Assembly: GCA_050633465.1 (NCBI GenBank)
Contig: JBOEGO010000021.1
Coordinates: 15,330 to 79,329 of the forward strand
Length of the DNA stretch: 64,000 nucleotides
Source of the DNA: UBA3069 sp050633465
GTDB lineage: Bacteria; Pseudomonadota; Alphaproteobacteria; Rhodobacterales; Rhodobacteraceae
Direction: 5' to 3'
Part shown: piece by piece, positions 8,651 through 17,582 of the stretch
Layout of the letters: each line of letters begins with the position of its first letter
Position numbering within the stretch: position 1 is the first letter of the stretch
The notes under the pieces: model-generated
What the model was told of the DNA's origin: nothing
Databases searched by the model: none
What the model saw: the letters and a program-made list of their open reading frames with translations, nothing else
Position numbers and translations under genes: made by a program

Positions 8651-9835
8651 ATGTTTGCCGTTTTGACACCAGCCCGCAAGCTGATTGCCCGTTTAACCGT
8701 TCTGCTTTCGGCCCTTTGGCTGGCCGCCTGTGAACCTATATCCATCAATCCGATGGGAAATTCCGGACAAAAGATTGACCCGAATGCCCCTGTGCCTGTG
8801 GCCCTACTGGTGCCACGCGGCAGTGGCAACAGCGGTGACGACCTTTTGGCCAAGAACTTTGAAAATGCCGCGCGGCTGGCGATTTCGGACCTTGAGGGCG
8901 TGAAAATCGACCTGCGGGTTTATGGCACGGCGGGTGACCCGGCGCAGGCGCAACAGGCCGGATTACAGGCCGTCGCGGACGGCGCAAAAATCATCATCGG
9001 GCCACTATACGCCGAATCAGCCAATGCTGTCGCCGTGGCTGTGGCCAACCAGAACGTGAATGTTCTGTCGTTTTCCAACAACACCACCATCGCGGGGGGC
9101 AACCTGTTTGTCCTTGGGCCAACCTTTGGCAACACCGCTGATCGTCTGGTGAAATACGCTGCCCGCAACGGCAAGAAACGTATCATGCTGGCCCATGACA
9201 ACAATGTCGCAGGCCAGTTGGGTGCGCAGGCCATCGAGAGCGCGATTGCCGGAACCGGCGCGCAACTGGCGGGCAAGGTCGGATATGAATTGAGCCAGCA
9301 GGGCGTCGTCGCTGCGGCCCCCAAAATCGCGCAGGCCGCGCAGGCAGGCGGGGCCGATGCCCTGTTCCTGACTGCCAATACTGCCGGTGCGTTGCCCCTG
9401 CTGACACAAATGTTGCCCGAACAGGGGCTGCCCCCCGCATCCATCCAGTATATCGGCCTGTCGCGTTGGGATATCCCCGCGCAGGTTCTGGAACTGCCGG
9501 GCGTTCAGGGGGGGTGGTTCGCGCTGCCCGACCCGAACATGACCGCACGTTTCCGCAGCCGCTACTCTGCCGCATTTGGCAGTGATCCCCACCCCCTGGG
9601 CGGGCTGGCCTATGACGGGATTGCGGCCATCGGCGCGCTGGTGAAATCGGGGCGTGAAAACGCGCTGACCACGGTGGGCCTGACCCAAAACGCAGGTTTT
9701 CAAGGCGTCAACGGCATCTTTCGCCTGCGCCCCAACGGCACCAATGAACGCGGGCTTGCCGTTGCCCAGATCAAAAACAAACAGGTGGTTGTGATTGACC
9801 CTGCCCCACGTGCCTTTGGCGGCGCCGGATTCTGA
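8651..9835 (+). CDS. LpoA/LppC-type penicillin-binding protein activator, lipoprotein
   Basis: 394 residues. A lipobox LWLAAC places the lipidated cysteine at residue 27. The rest is a periplasmic-binding-protein-like domain (VALLVPRGSGNSGDDLLAKNFENAARLAI), as in the C-terminal half of LpoA and in LivK-type receptors. In gammaproteobacteria LpoA activates PBP1a from the outer membrane; the alphaproteobacterial relatives lack the TPR half and are less studied. The gene sits directly before glnD and murJ. I chose the ATG at 8651 because it gives a clean lipoprotein signal and has GAGGGGAG upstream. An upstream in-frame extension overlaps rsmI and is unlikely to be used. Confidence 0.85.
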   Translation: MFAVLTPARKLIARLTVLLSALWLAACEPISINPMGNSGQKIDPNAPVPVALLVPRGSGNSGDDLLAKNFENAARLAISDLEGVKIDLRVYGTAGDPAQAQQAGLQAVADGAKIIIGPLYAESANAVAVAVANQNVNVLSFSNNTTIAGGNLFVLGPTFGNTADRLVKYAARNGKKRIMLAHDNNVAGQLGAQAIESAIAGTGAQLAGKVGYELSQQGVVAAAPKIAQAAQAGGADALFLTANTAGALPLLTQMLPEQGLPPASIQYIGLSRWDIPAQVLELPGVQGGWFALPDPNMTARFRSRYSAAFGSDPHPLGGLAYDGIAAIGALVKSGRENALTTVGLTQNAGFQGVNGIFRLRPNGTNERGLAVAQIKNKQVVVIDPAPRAFGGAGF

Positions 9836-12614
9836 TCCGGCACAGGCCCGCATTCTTCCGTCACTGCCCAAGGCACCGGATGACCTGATCTGCCCGGCGG
9901 CGGATATTTTCGACGCAACGCAGGTGGCTGCGGCGCTGCAATCGGCCCTGGCCGGATGCAGCCCCGACGACGCGCGTGGTGCCGTGGTGCCCGTGCTGCT
10001 GGAGGCGCGCAAGGCAGGTGACGCCGCGATTGCCGCGGCATTCACCAAGGCACCGTTCAAGGCGCGCCCCGTAACGCGGGCCTATACCTGGCTGACAGAT
10101 TGCCTGGTCACAACCGCGTTCGACATCGCATCGCGCCACCTGTTGCCGCCCGACAAACCGATTGAATTCGATTACCTGTCGCTGATTGCTGTGGGCGGAT
10201 ACGGGCGCGGTGAAATGGCGCCGCATTCCGATGTGGACCTGCTGTTCCTGAGCCCCAACCGCATCAGCCCATGGGCCGAAAGCGTGATTGAATCCATGCT
10301 GTATATCCTGTGGGATCTGCGGCTGAAGGTGGGCCATTCCAGCCGCACCATCCGCGATTGCGTCAAACTGGGCGGAGAGGATTTCACCATCCGCACCGCC
10401 ATGTTGGAACACAGGTTCATCGCCGGTGCCCCCACCCCCGCCGAGGATCTGGAAAAGCGCCTGATGTCGGACCTGTTTCACGGGTCGGAAAAGGAATTCA
10501 CCGAGGCAAAGCTGGCCGAACGGGACGCCCGCCACGAACGGCAGGGGCAGCGCTATGTCGTTGAACCCAATGTAAAAGAGGGCAAAGGCGGGCTGCGCGA
10601 CCTGCAATCGCTATATTGGATTTCGAAATATATCTATCACGTGCAAACCGTGCAGGAACTGGTGCGGCTGGATGTGTTCACCCGCGATGAATACGACACC
10701 TTTGCGCGGGCTGAAAATTTCCTTTGGGCGGTGCGCTGCCACCTGCATATCCTGACGAAACGCGCCACCGACCAGCTGACATTCGATTTACAGGTCGAGG
10801 TGGCGGAACGCATGAATTACACCGACAAGGGCGGACGCCGCGCGGTGGAACATTTCATGCAGGATTATTTCCGCCAGGCCACCGCTGTGGGCGATCTGAC
10901 CCGCATTTTCCTGACCAAGCTGGAGGCGATTCACGTCAAATCCGAACCCCTGCTGGAGCGGATTTTCCGCCGCAAACCCAAGGTAAAAGCCGGCTATGTG
11001 GTGATCCACAACCGGCTGGGCGTCGAGGATGCAGACCAGTTTCTGGCCGACCCGCTGAACCTGCTGCGCATATTCGAAGAAGCCCTGCGCACCGGCATGT
11101 TGATCCACCCCGATGCCATGCGCCTGATTACGGCCAACCTGAACCTGTTTGACGACAAATTGCGCGCCAACCCTGTTTCTGCGCGGATTTTTCTGGATAC
11201 GCTGATCAAACACGGCAATCCCGAACGCGCCCTGCGCCGGATGAATGAACTGGGCGTGCTGGCCGCGTTCATCCCCGAATTCGAACCGATTGTGGCGATG
11301 ATGCAGTTCAATATGTATCACAGCTATACCGTGGATGAACACACGATCCAATGTGTTCGCACCCTAAGCCAGATCGAACGCGGCACATTGGTGGAAGAAT
11401 TGCCCGTGGCCACCGCCATTCTGGAAAAAGGGGTCAATCGCAAGATCCTGTATGTGGCGCTGATGCTGCATGACATCGGCAAGGGTCGCACCGAGGATCA
11501 CTCGGTTCTGGGCGCCCAGATCGCGCGCAAGGTCGCGCCGCGTCTGGGGCTGAACAAGGCCGACACCGAAACCGTGGAATGGCTGGTGCGTTACCACCTG
11601 TTGATGTCGGATATGGCGCAGAAACGCGACCTGTCCGACCCGCGCACCCTGCGGGATTTCGCCAAGGCGGTGAAATCACGTAAACGGCTGGATTTGCTGA
11701 CGGTTCTGACCGTCTGTGACATTCGTGGCGTCGGGCCGGATGTCTGGAACAACTGGAAGGCCATGCTGCTGCGCCAGTTGCACCGCGAAACCGCGCAGGT
11801 GCTGGAACACGGGCTGGAAGAGGTGAACCGCGAAAACCGTGGCAGCGCCGCCAAAAAGGCCCTGCGCGAGGCGCTGACCGATTGGGACAGTGCCGAAGTC
11901 CGCACCGAAACCAACCGCCATTACCCGCCCTATTGGCAGGGGCTGGACACCGCAACGCAGGTGATTTTCGCCGGCATGCTAAAAGGTCTGTCCGACGATA
12001 AAATCGCCATCGACCTGACGCAAGACATCAACCGCGACGCCACCCGCGCCTGTTTTGCCATGGTCGACCACCCCGGTATTTTCTCGCGTTTGGCCGGTGC
12101 TTTGGCGCTGGTCGGGGCCAATGTGGTCGATGCGCGCACCTATACCTCCAAGGACGGCTATGCCACGGCAGTATTCTGGATACAGGATGCCGACGGCCAC
12201 CCGTTTGAACAGGCCCGCCTGCCGCGCCTGCGCCAGATGATCGGCAAGACCCTGCGCGGCGAAGTGGTCGCCGCCGAGGCCATGAAATCGCGTGACAAGA
12301 TCAAGAAACGCGAACGGGCGTTTCGCGTGCCGACCTCTATCACCTTCGATAACGAAGGGTCGGAAATTTACACCATCATCGAGGTCGACACCCGCGACCG
12401 CCCCGGATTGCTGTTCGATCTGACGCGCACATTGGCCAATAACCACGTCTATATCGCATCCGCCGTGATCGCGACCTATGGCGAACAGGTGGTCGACAGC
12501 TTTTACGTCAAGGATATGTTCGGGCTAAAATTCCATTCGGAATCCAAACGCAAGCAGCTGGAAAAGAAACTGCGCGAGGCGATTGAAAAAGGCGCCGAAA
12601 GGGCGGTGTCGTGA
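9795..12614 (+). CDS. glnD: [Protein-PII] uridylyltransferase / uridylyl-removing enzyme
   Basis: 939 residues with all four GlnD modules: nucleotidyltransferase motif GGYGRGE at 134-140 with D146/D148, HD domain with H559-D560 (LHDIGKGRTEDHS), and two C-terminal ACT domains (about 750-820 and 858-930) that sense glutamine. The enzyme uridylylates PII proteins under nitrogen limitation. No ATG is available near the N-terminus. A TTG at 9795 has AGGTGG six bases upstream, while a GTG at 9810 and a TTG at 9816 are weaker alternatives. It overlaps the upstream lipoprotein gene by 41 bases and murJ by four, so it is translationally embedded in an operon. Confidence 0.96.
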   Translation: MTLPHVPLAAPDSDPAQARILPSLPKAPDDLICPAADIFDATQVAAALQSALAGCSPDDARGAVVPVLLEARKAGDAAIAAAFTKAPFKARPVTRAYTWLTDCLVTTAFDIASRHLLPPDKPIEFDYLSLIAVGGYGRGEMAPHSDVDLLFLSPNRISPWAESVIESMLYILWDLRLKVGHSSRTIRDCVKLGGEDFTIRTAMLEHRFIAGAPTPAEDLEKRLMSDLFHGSEKEFTEAKLAERDARHERQGQRYVVEPNVKEGKGGLRDLQSLYWISKYIYHVQTVQELVRLDVFTRDEYDTFARAENFLWAVRCHLHILTKRATDQLTFDLQVEVAERMNYTDKGGRRAVEHFMQDYFRQATAVGDLTRIFLTKLEAIHVKSEPLLERIFRRKPKVKAGYVVIHNRLGVEDADQFLADPLNLLRIFEEALRTGMLIHPDAMRLITANLNLFDDKLRANPVSARIFLDTLIKHGNPERALRRMNELGVLAAFIPEFEPIVAMMQFNMYHSYTVDEHTIQCVRTLSQIERGTLVEELPVATAILEKGVNRKILYVALMLHDIGKGRTEDHSVLGAQIARKVAPRLGLNKADTETVEWLVRYHLLMSDMAQKRDLSDPRTLRDFAKAVKSRKRLDLLTVLTVCDIRGVGPDVWNNWKAMLLRQLHRETAQVLEHGLEEVNRENRGSAAKKALREALTDWDSAEVRTETNRHYPPYWQGLDTATQVIFAGMLKGLSDDKIAIDLTQDINRDATRACFAMVDHPGIFSRLAGALALVGANVVDARTYTSKDGYATAVFWIQDADGHPFEQARLPRLRQMIGKTLRGEVVAAEAMKSRDKIKKRERAFRVPTSITFDNEGSEIYTIIEVDTRDRPGLLFDLTRTLANNHVYIASAVIATYGEQVVDSFYVKDMFGLKFHSESKRKQLEKKLREAIEKGAERAVS

Positions 12615-14158
12615 AACCGATCCGCCTGTTGTCGGGGTTCGTCACCGTGGGCATGTGGACATTGCTGTCGCGTGTGCTGGGGTTTGTGCGTGATGCGATG
12701 ATATTGGCATGGCTGGGCACCGGCCCCGCCTACGAGGCATATGTGGTCGCCTTTCGCCTGCCCAATATGTTCCGCCGTTTCTTTGCCGAGGGCGCGTTCA
12801 ACATGGCCTTTGTGCCGATGTTCGCCAAACGGGTCGAAGGCGGCGACAGCGGCGAATCCTTTGCGGCGCAGGCATTCGCCGGGCTGGCCACGGTGCTGAT
12901 CGTGCTGACGGTCGCGGCGCAGGTGTTCATGCCATGGCTGATTTACGGGTTGGCGTCAGGGTTTGCGGGGCAGGAACAATTCGCCCTGTCGGTCGAATTC
13001 GGGCGCATCGCATTCCCCTATATCCTGTTCATATCATTGGCCGCGCTGCTGTCCGGCGTGCTGAACGCACTGGGGCGTTTCGCCGCCGCAGCAGCCGCGC
13101 CGGTGCTGCTGAACGTGCTGCTGGTCAGCGCCATGGCGCTGGCGGCATTCATGGGCTGGGATGTGGCGCGGGCACTGGTCTGGATGATCCCGCTGGCCGG
13201 TGTCGCGCAGCTGGCGCTGGTCTGGGTCGCGGCGCGGCGTGCGGGGTTTCATATGAAACTGACCCGCCCGCGCTGGACACCGGATATGAAACATCTGGTG
13301 GTGGTCGCGGTGCCTGCAGCACTGGCAGGCGGGGTGGTGCAAATCAACCTGCTGGTCGGGCAACAGGTCGCCAGCTATTTCGACCACGCGGTGGGCTGGC
13401 TGTTCGCCGCCGACCGCCTGTATCAACTGCCACTGGGTGTGGTCGGCATCGCCATCGGTGTGGTGCTGCTGCCCGATCTGGCACGTCGGTTGAAAGCGGG
13501 CGATGACAGCGGATCGCGCGAGGCTCTGTCACGCGCCGCCGAGGTATCGCTGGGCCTGACCATCCCCTCTGCCGTGGCGCTGGTGGTGATACCGATCCCG
13601 CTGGTCGCAGTGCTGTTCCAGCGCGGCGCCATGACCGATGACGACGTGGCCGCCATCGCGCTGGCCGTCATGGTCTATGGCCTTGGCCTGCCCGCATTCG
13701 TGCTGCAAAAAATCCTGCAACCGCTGTTTTACGCACGCGAGGATACCAAATCCCCGTTCCGATATGCCGTGATCGCCATGGTGGTCAACGCCGTGATCGC
13801 CATCGGGCTGGCCCCCGTCATCGGCTGGATCGCCTGCGCCCTGGCCACCACGCTGGCGGGCTGGGCCATGGTCGCCCTGCTGTATCTGGGCACCAGACCA
13901 CTGGGAGAGGTCGCGCGCTTCGACGACAGGTTTCACAAACGCATCGGGCGCATCATCGCCGCATCCCTTGCCATGGGGGGCGTGTTATGGGGCGCGCAAA
14001 TCCTGCTGTCACCGCTGCTGGCCACAGGCGGCATCCGCTACGCCGCACTGGCCGCGCTGGTGATCATCGGGGCCCTGGCCTATTTCGGCATCGGGCAGAT
14101 CATTGGCGCGTTCAAACTGTCCGACTTCAAACGCAACCTGAAACGCAGCGGGCGTTAA
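12611..14158 (+). CDS. murJ: Lipid II flippase MurJ
   Basis: 515 residues of mostly hydrophobic sequence consistent with 14 membrane segments. Conserved features include the N-terminal SRVLGFVRDAMILAWLGTG, FRLPNMFRRFFAEGAFNMAFVP and VLQKILQPLFYAREDTKSP, all typical of MurJ/MviN. It moves lipid II across the inner membrane for peptidoglycan synthesis. The start is GTG at 12611, overlapping the glnD stop as GTGA. With the LpoA-like lipoprotein two genes upstream, the operon has a cell-wall theme around the nitrogen sensor. Confidence 0.96.
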   Translation: MKPIRLLSGFVTVGMWTLLSRVLGFVRDAMILAWLGTGPAYEAYVVAFRLPNMFRRFFAEGAFNMAFVPMFAKRVEGGDSGESFAAQAFAGLATVLIVLTVAAQVFMPWLIYGLASGFAGQEQFALSVEFGRIAFPYILFISLAALLSGVLNALGRFAAAAAAPVLLNVLLVSAMALAAFMGWDVARALVWMIPLAGVAQLALVWVAARRAGFHMKLTRPRWTPDMKHLVVVAVPAALAGGVVQINLLVGQQVASYFDHAVGWLFAADRLYQLPLGVVGIAIGVVLLPDLARRLKAGDDSGSREALSRAAEVSLGLTIPSAVALVVIPIPLVAVLFQRGAMTDDDVAAIALAVMVYGLGLPAFVLQKILQPLFYAREDTKSPFRYAVIAMVVNAVIAIGLAPVIGWIACALATTLAGWAMVALLYLGTRPLGEVARFDDRFHKRIGRIIAASLAMGGVLWGAQILLSPLLATGGIRYAALAALVIIGALAYFGIGQIIGAFKLSDFKRNLKRSGR

Positions 14159-14170
14159 TCCGCCCCCCTG

Positions 14171-14205
14171 CTTTCATTGTTCCAAAAATACCTCCCGCCG
14201 GAGGC
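14171..14205 (-). terminator. Family A terminator repeat (after the rhomboid-like gene)
   Basis: Read on the minus strand, a CCTCCGGCGGGAGG hairpin is followed by TATTTTTGG and the conserved tail GAACAATGAAAG. It lies just past the stop of the minus-strand rhomboid-like gene and between it and murJ, so it is placed as a Rho-independent terminator. The same tail recurs at 20774, 31138, 31178 and 42946. Confidence 0.75.
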
Positions 14206-14213
14206 GTCCAACC

Positions 14214-14903
14214 CTAGCGCTGGCGCAAACGGTCGCGCAGGCGGGCAAACCCGCCGGGCATCACCAGAATGCACAGGGCAAACCCCGCGACAAATCCGGC
14301 CAGTTCGGCAATCCAGATCGGGGTGCCACCGAACAACAGACCAAACACCAGCTGGATTCCCATCAAAAACCCGATCAGGGAAAACGCCTGCGCCTGCCGT
14401 TCGCCCAATGATTTCAGCCGCAGCCACATCAGATAGGTGAATGCGCCGATCAACCCGTAAACCCCGGGGAACGGGCCAACCAGCGGCACGGCGCTGTCGG
14501 TGATCAACGCATAAACCACCGCCGCCACGGCAGAGGCCAGGAAAAACACCGCCAGCACAGCCCAACCGGCCAGAACCTCGCCCACGAATTTGCCCAGCGC
14601 CGCCAGCATCGCAATGCCAAACAAGGCCGAGGTGAACGAAGGGTTCACAAAGGGATAGCTGACAAACCGCACCAGATGTTCCGCCGGATACACCCCCTGC
14701 GCCAGCATCCAGTCCAGAATATCGCCGGAAAACGCGAACCGTTGCACATATTCCAACCGCCAGCCAATCGCCGTGGGGCCACCGACCAACCCCGCGCTGC
14801 CTGCGGAAAAGGCCAGTTCGATCACGCCCATGACCAGCACCAGCGCCACCACAACGGGCGGCAGCGGGTTGATCGGGCTAACGGGTGGGGTGTGGCTGCT
14901 CAT
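14214..14903 (-). CDS. Rhomboid-fold membrane protein, probably catalytically inactive
   Basis: 229 residues, about six membrane segments. The layout matches bacterial rhomboids: a PF..NPSFTSALFGIAML segment, a GKFVGE turn, the GxSG-type helix at residues 143-155 (GPFPGVYGLIGAF), and a last helix IAELAGFVAGF. The catalytic serine position is phenylalanine (F145) and the histidine position is glutamate (E200), so serine protease activity is unlikely. GGAGAG precedes the ATG at 14903. It is divergent from trpS. Inactive rhomboids elsewhere bind client membrane proteins; the role here is unknown. Confidence 0.8.
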   Translation of the reverse strand: MSSHTPPVSPINPLPPVVVALVLVMGVIELAFSAGSAGLVGGPTAIGWRLEYVQRFAFSGDILDWMLAQGVYPAEHLVRFVSYPFVNPSFTSALFGIAMLAALGKFVGEVLAGWAVLAVFFLASAVAAVVYALITDSAVPLVGPFPGVYGLIGAFTYLMWLRLKSLGERQAQAFSLIGFLMGIQLVFGLLFGGTPIWIAELAGFVAGFALCILVMPGGFARLRDRLRQR

Positions 14904-14975
14904 GGCCCTCTCCTTGACGGGGGTTTGCGCCATGGGTAAGCCAGCCGCACAGATAAATCCAGACGGAGCGTGCCA

Positions 14976-16025
14976 ATGTCCGATACGGCCCCCAGCCAGC
15001 CCAGCCCGAACGCCAATTTTAAACCGCGGGTGTTTTCCGGCATCCAGCCTTCGGGCGGGCTTCACCTTGGCAATTACCTTGGCGCGATCAAACGGTTCGT
15101 GGACAAACAGGATACCGGCATCGAAACCCTGTATTGCATGGTCGATATGCACGCGATCACCGTCTGGCAAGACCCCGAGGCCCTGCGCCGCCAGACCCGC
15201 GAACTGGCCGCCGGATATCTGGCGGCGGGTTTGGACCCTGCGAAATCCATTCTGTATAATCAAAGTCAGGTCACCGAACACGTGCAACTGGCATGGATTT
15301 TCAATTGCGTCGCGCGGATGGGCTGGATGGGCCGCATGACCCAGTGGAAAGACAAAGCAGGCAAAAACGCGGAAAAAGCCTCGCTTGGCCTGTTCGCCTA
15401 TCCGGCGCTGATGGCGGCGGATATTCTGGTGTGCCACGCGACCGAGGTGCCAGTGGGCGAGGACCAGAAGCAGCATGTGGAACTGACCCGCGACATTGCG
15501 GCCAAATTCAACCACGATTTCGGCGTTGATTTCTTTCCCATGCCGGAACCTTTGATTGAGGGGGCGGCAACCCGCGTGATGTCGTTTCGTGATGGCACCA
15601 AAAAGATGTCGAAATCCGACCCGTCCGATGCCAGCCGTATCAATATGACCGATGACGCCGATACGATTGCCAAGAAGATCCGCAAGGCAAAAACCGACCC
15701 CGATGCCCTGCCATCGGACGCCGACGGATTAGAGGGGCGGCCAGAAGCCCGCAACCTGATCAACATCTATGCCGGATTGGCGGATATGAGCGTGGATCAG
15801 GTGCTGGCCGATGTCGGCGGCAAACAGTTTGGTGAATTCAAACCAATGCTGGCCGATCTGGCGGTGGCGAAACTGTCGCCGATTTCGGGCGAAATGGCCC
15901 GAATGATGCAAGAACCCGGCGAAATTGACCGCGTGTTGACCGCAGGTGCCCTGCGCGCCCGCGAGATTACTGCGCCTGTGATGGATCGGGTGTATGATAT
16001 TGTGGGGATGGTGCGCCCTGTGTAA
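14976..16025 (+). CDS. trpS: Tryptophanyl-tRNA synthetase
   Basis: 349 residues, class I synthetase. The HIGH-equivalent GGLHLGN is at residues 27-33 and KMSKS at 210-214. TLYCMVDMHAITVW and HVQLAWIFNC are TrpS-specific. It charges tRNA-Trp. GGAG lies seven bases before the ATG at 14976. The last codons (MVRPV, stop) lie inside the first unit of a 34-base tandem repeat that continues into the intergenic region. Confidence 0.97.
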   Translation: MSDTAPSQPSPNANFKPRVFSGIQPSGGLHLGNYLGAIKRFVDKQDTGIETLYCMVDMHAITVWQDPEALRRQTRELAAGYLAAGLDPAKSILYNQSQVTEHVQLAWIFNCVARMGWMGRMTQWKDKAGKNAEKASLGLFAYPALMAADILVCHATEVPVGEDQKQHVELTRDIAAKFNHDFGVDFFPMPEPLIEGAATRVMSFRDGTKKMSKSDPSDASRINMTDDADTIAKKIRKAKTDPDALPSDADGLEGRPEARNLINIYAGLADMSVDQVLADVGGKQFGEFKPMLADLAVAKLSPISGEMARMMQEPGEIDRVLTAGALRAREITAPVMDRVYDIVGMVRPV

Positions 16026-16078
16026 GGGCGGCCTCGCTGCAATGGTCCGCCCTGTTTAGGGGCGGACTCGCTGTCATG
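16011..16078. repeat. Two-copy 34-base tandem repeat at the 3' end of trpS
   Basis: Copy 1 (16011-16044) includes the trpS stop codon; copy 2 (16045-16078) follows immediately with 28 of 34 bases identical. Each copy contains a small hairpin; in copy 2 it is TCCGCCC/GGGCGGA (16046-16052 with 16060-16066). A more degenerate third copy may start near 16079 (GTGCCCTGT). Confidence 0.7.
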
Positions 16079-16120
16079 TTGTGCCCTGTATCGGCGTGGA
16101 CCATTGCCTGACACCTGTCG

Positions 16121-16190
16121 CAGGGGGGCCAGCCCCCCTGTTCATTTCAGGGAAATGAACACCCCCCGGAGTATTTTTTCCAAGAAAAAG
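16121..16190 (+). terminator. Compound hairpin and family B T-run downstream of trpS
   Basis: Hairpin CAGGGGGG-ccag-CCCCCCTG (16121-16140) is followed by GTTCATTTC-agg-GAAATGAAC (16140-16160), then GGAGTATTTTTTCC and an A-rich tail to 16190. The strong stems with a following T-run suggest termination of trpS. A related family B element, inverted, lies at 49979-50003. Confidence 0.65.
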
Positions 16191-16230
16191 CCAAAAGCAG
16201 GGCGCGGGCGGCGGCGCGGATCATGTCAGA

Positions 16231-16779
16231 TCAGATCAGGCGGACCTGAGTGCCGACCTTGGCCAGTGCGAATAATTCGGCGATTTTTTCGTTATAGAGC
16301 CCGATGCAGCCATCCGAAGATTTGCGCCCGATCTTGCGCGTGTCATGGGTGCCGTGGATGCGGTAATATTGCCAGCTAAGGTAAAGCGCATGGGTGCCCA
16401 GCGGGTTTTGCGGCCCTGCGGGCACCACCTTGGGCAGGCTGGGGTCGCGTTCGCGCATGGAGGGGGTCGGGGTCCATGTCGGGCCTTCGACCTTGCGGAT
16501 CACGCGGGTATAGCCCAGCCGCGTCAGCTCTTCGCTCAGCGGGACAGAGGAGGGGTAGAGTTTATAGATGCTTTCATCCTCGGACCAGAAATGCACAGCG
16601 CGTGAATCGGTGTCGGCAAGGATGGCGCCGTTTTTCAGGGTATCGAAATGGTCGCGCCAATCGGCGGTGGCAAAGCTGGAAATATTGCGCCGCACGCCGT
16701 CGGCGGCCTGCGCTCTTGCTGTTAAAACGGCCGATGCGCCTGCTGCGATGACCGCCCTGCGTGTCCAAATGCCTGCCAT
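16231..16779 (-). CDS. L,D-transpeptidase family protein (YkuD), Tat-type signal
   Basis: 182 residues. The N-terminus WTRRAVIAAGASAVLTARAQA is a short signal with twin arginines. The catalytic core has H142 (YRIHGTHD) and C158 (IGRKSSDGCIGLYN), spaced as in YkuD domains, with SDGCIG in place of the commoner SHGCIR. Such enzymes make 3-3 peptidoglycan crosslinks or attach lipoproteins. It is close to the small Rhodobacterales L,D-transpeptidases with no PG-binding domain. It stands alone, convergent with trpS. Confidence 0.88.
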   Translation of the reverse strand: MAGIWTRRAVIAAGASAVLTARAQAADGVRRNISSFATADWRDHFDTLKNGAILADTDSRAVHFWSEDESIYKLYPSSVPLSEELTRLGYTRVIRKVEGPTWTPTPSMRERDPSLPKVVPAGPQNPLGTHALYLSWQYYRIHGTHDTRKIGRKSSDGCIGLYNEKIAELFALAKVGTQVRLI

Positions 16780-17007
16780 ATCTGTCTGCCTCTTTGCCCG
16801 TGTTTGTTCGCGGGGACAGGACCACAGCGGAACATATATTCACAAATCACTATTTGGTGCGCGGTTGTGAGTGCCCCGCGCCCCGCCGCGCCGCGATCTG
16901 CCCTGCAAATCTGCACAAATACGGTGCGAAATGCGGTGTTTTGCGCGCTGATGTAAGGGTGTAGGTTTTGCCCGACACCGCAGACCCTGCGCAGAAAGGA
17001 CAACGCT

Positions 17008-17499
17008 ATGACCACTACAACCACACATCCCGACACGCGAATTGGCCATGTTCACCTGAAGGTCGCCAATCTGGACCGCGCCATTGCGTTTTATTCCGGC
17101 GTTCTGGGGTTTGAATTGACGCAAAAATACGGCGATCAGGCGGCGTTTCTATCTGCTGGCGGATATCATCACCACATCGGGTTGAACACATGGGAAAGCC
17201 GTGGCGCGCCGCCTGCGCCGCGCGGGCATCCCGGGCTGTATCACACCGCGTTCCTATATCCTGACCGTGCCGCGCTTGGCTGGGCCGTGCGGCGGGTGCT
17301 GGATGCGGGGCTGGTGCTGGACGGGGCTGCCGATCATGGCGTATCCGAGGCTGTGTATCTCACCGACCCTGATGGCAATGGTGTGGAGCTATACCGTGAC
17401 CGCCCCGAAGCCGATTGGCCCCGCGATGCGGCGGGCCAGTTGGATATGGTCAATGCGCCGCTGGATATTGCCGCCCTTTTGGCCGAAGCGGCGCAATAA
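17008..17499 (+). CDS. VOC (glyoxalase/extradiol dioxygenase) family protein
   Basis: 163 residues. Two beta-alpha-beta-beta-beta modules: IGHVHLKVANLDRAIAFYSGVLGFEL at the N-terminus, then HTAFLYPDR and VYLTDPDGNGVELYRDRP. The metal-ligand candidates are H15 or H17, the histidine of YHTAFLYP and the glutamate of GVELY. It resembles CatE-type ring-cleavage dioxygenases and their non-catabolic relatives. No aromatic degradation genes are next to it, so the substrate is open. AAAGGA precedes the start. Confidence 0.8.
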   Translation: MTTTTTHPDTRIGHVHLKVANLDRAIAFYSGVLGFELTQKYGDQAAFLSAGGYHHHIGLNTWESRGAPPAPRGHPGLYHTAFLYPDRAALGWAVRRVLDAGLVLDGAADHGVSEAVYLTDPDGNGVELYRDRPEADWPRDAAGQLDMVNAPLDIAALLAEAAQ

Positions 17500-17509
17500 A
17501 CCGCCCCAT

Positions 17510-17527
17510 CTGTCACAGAACTGAATC
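17510..17527 (+). promoter_or_regulatory. Candidate Pho box upstream of phoX
   Basis: CTGTCAC-AGAA-CTGAATC follows the 7-4-7 direct-repeat layout of PhoB sites. The first half is 6/7 to CTGTCAT; the second is weak. It lies 56 bases before the phoX start. The position and the gene's expected phosphate control support it; the weak second half argues for caution. Confidence 0.35.
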
Positions 17528-17582
17528 CTGTGCGGGTTAGGGTGCGCCACGAACACCTTTCCAGCCCGCACAGGAGCCAGAA

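Noticed and set aside
14904..15515. N-terminal extension of the rhomboid-like gene
   Set aside because: It would overlap trpS almost entirely; the internal ATG at 14903 has a good ribosome site.
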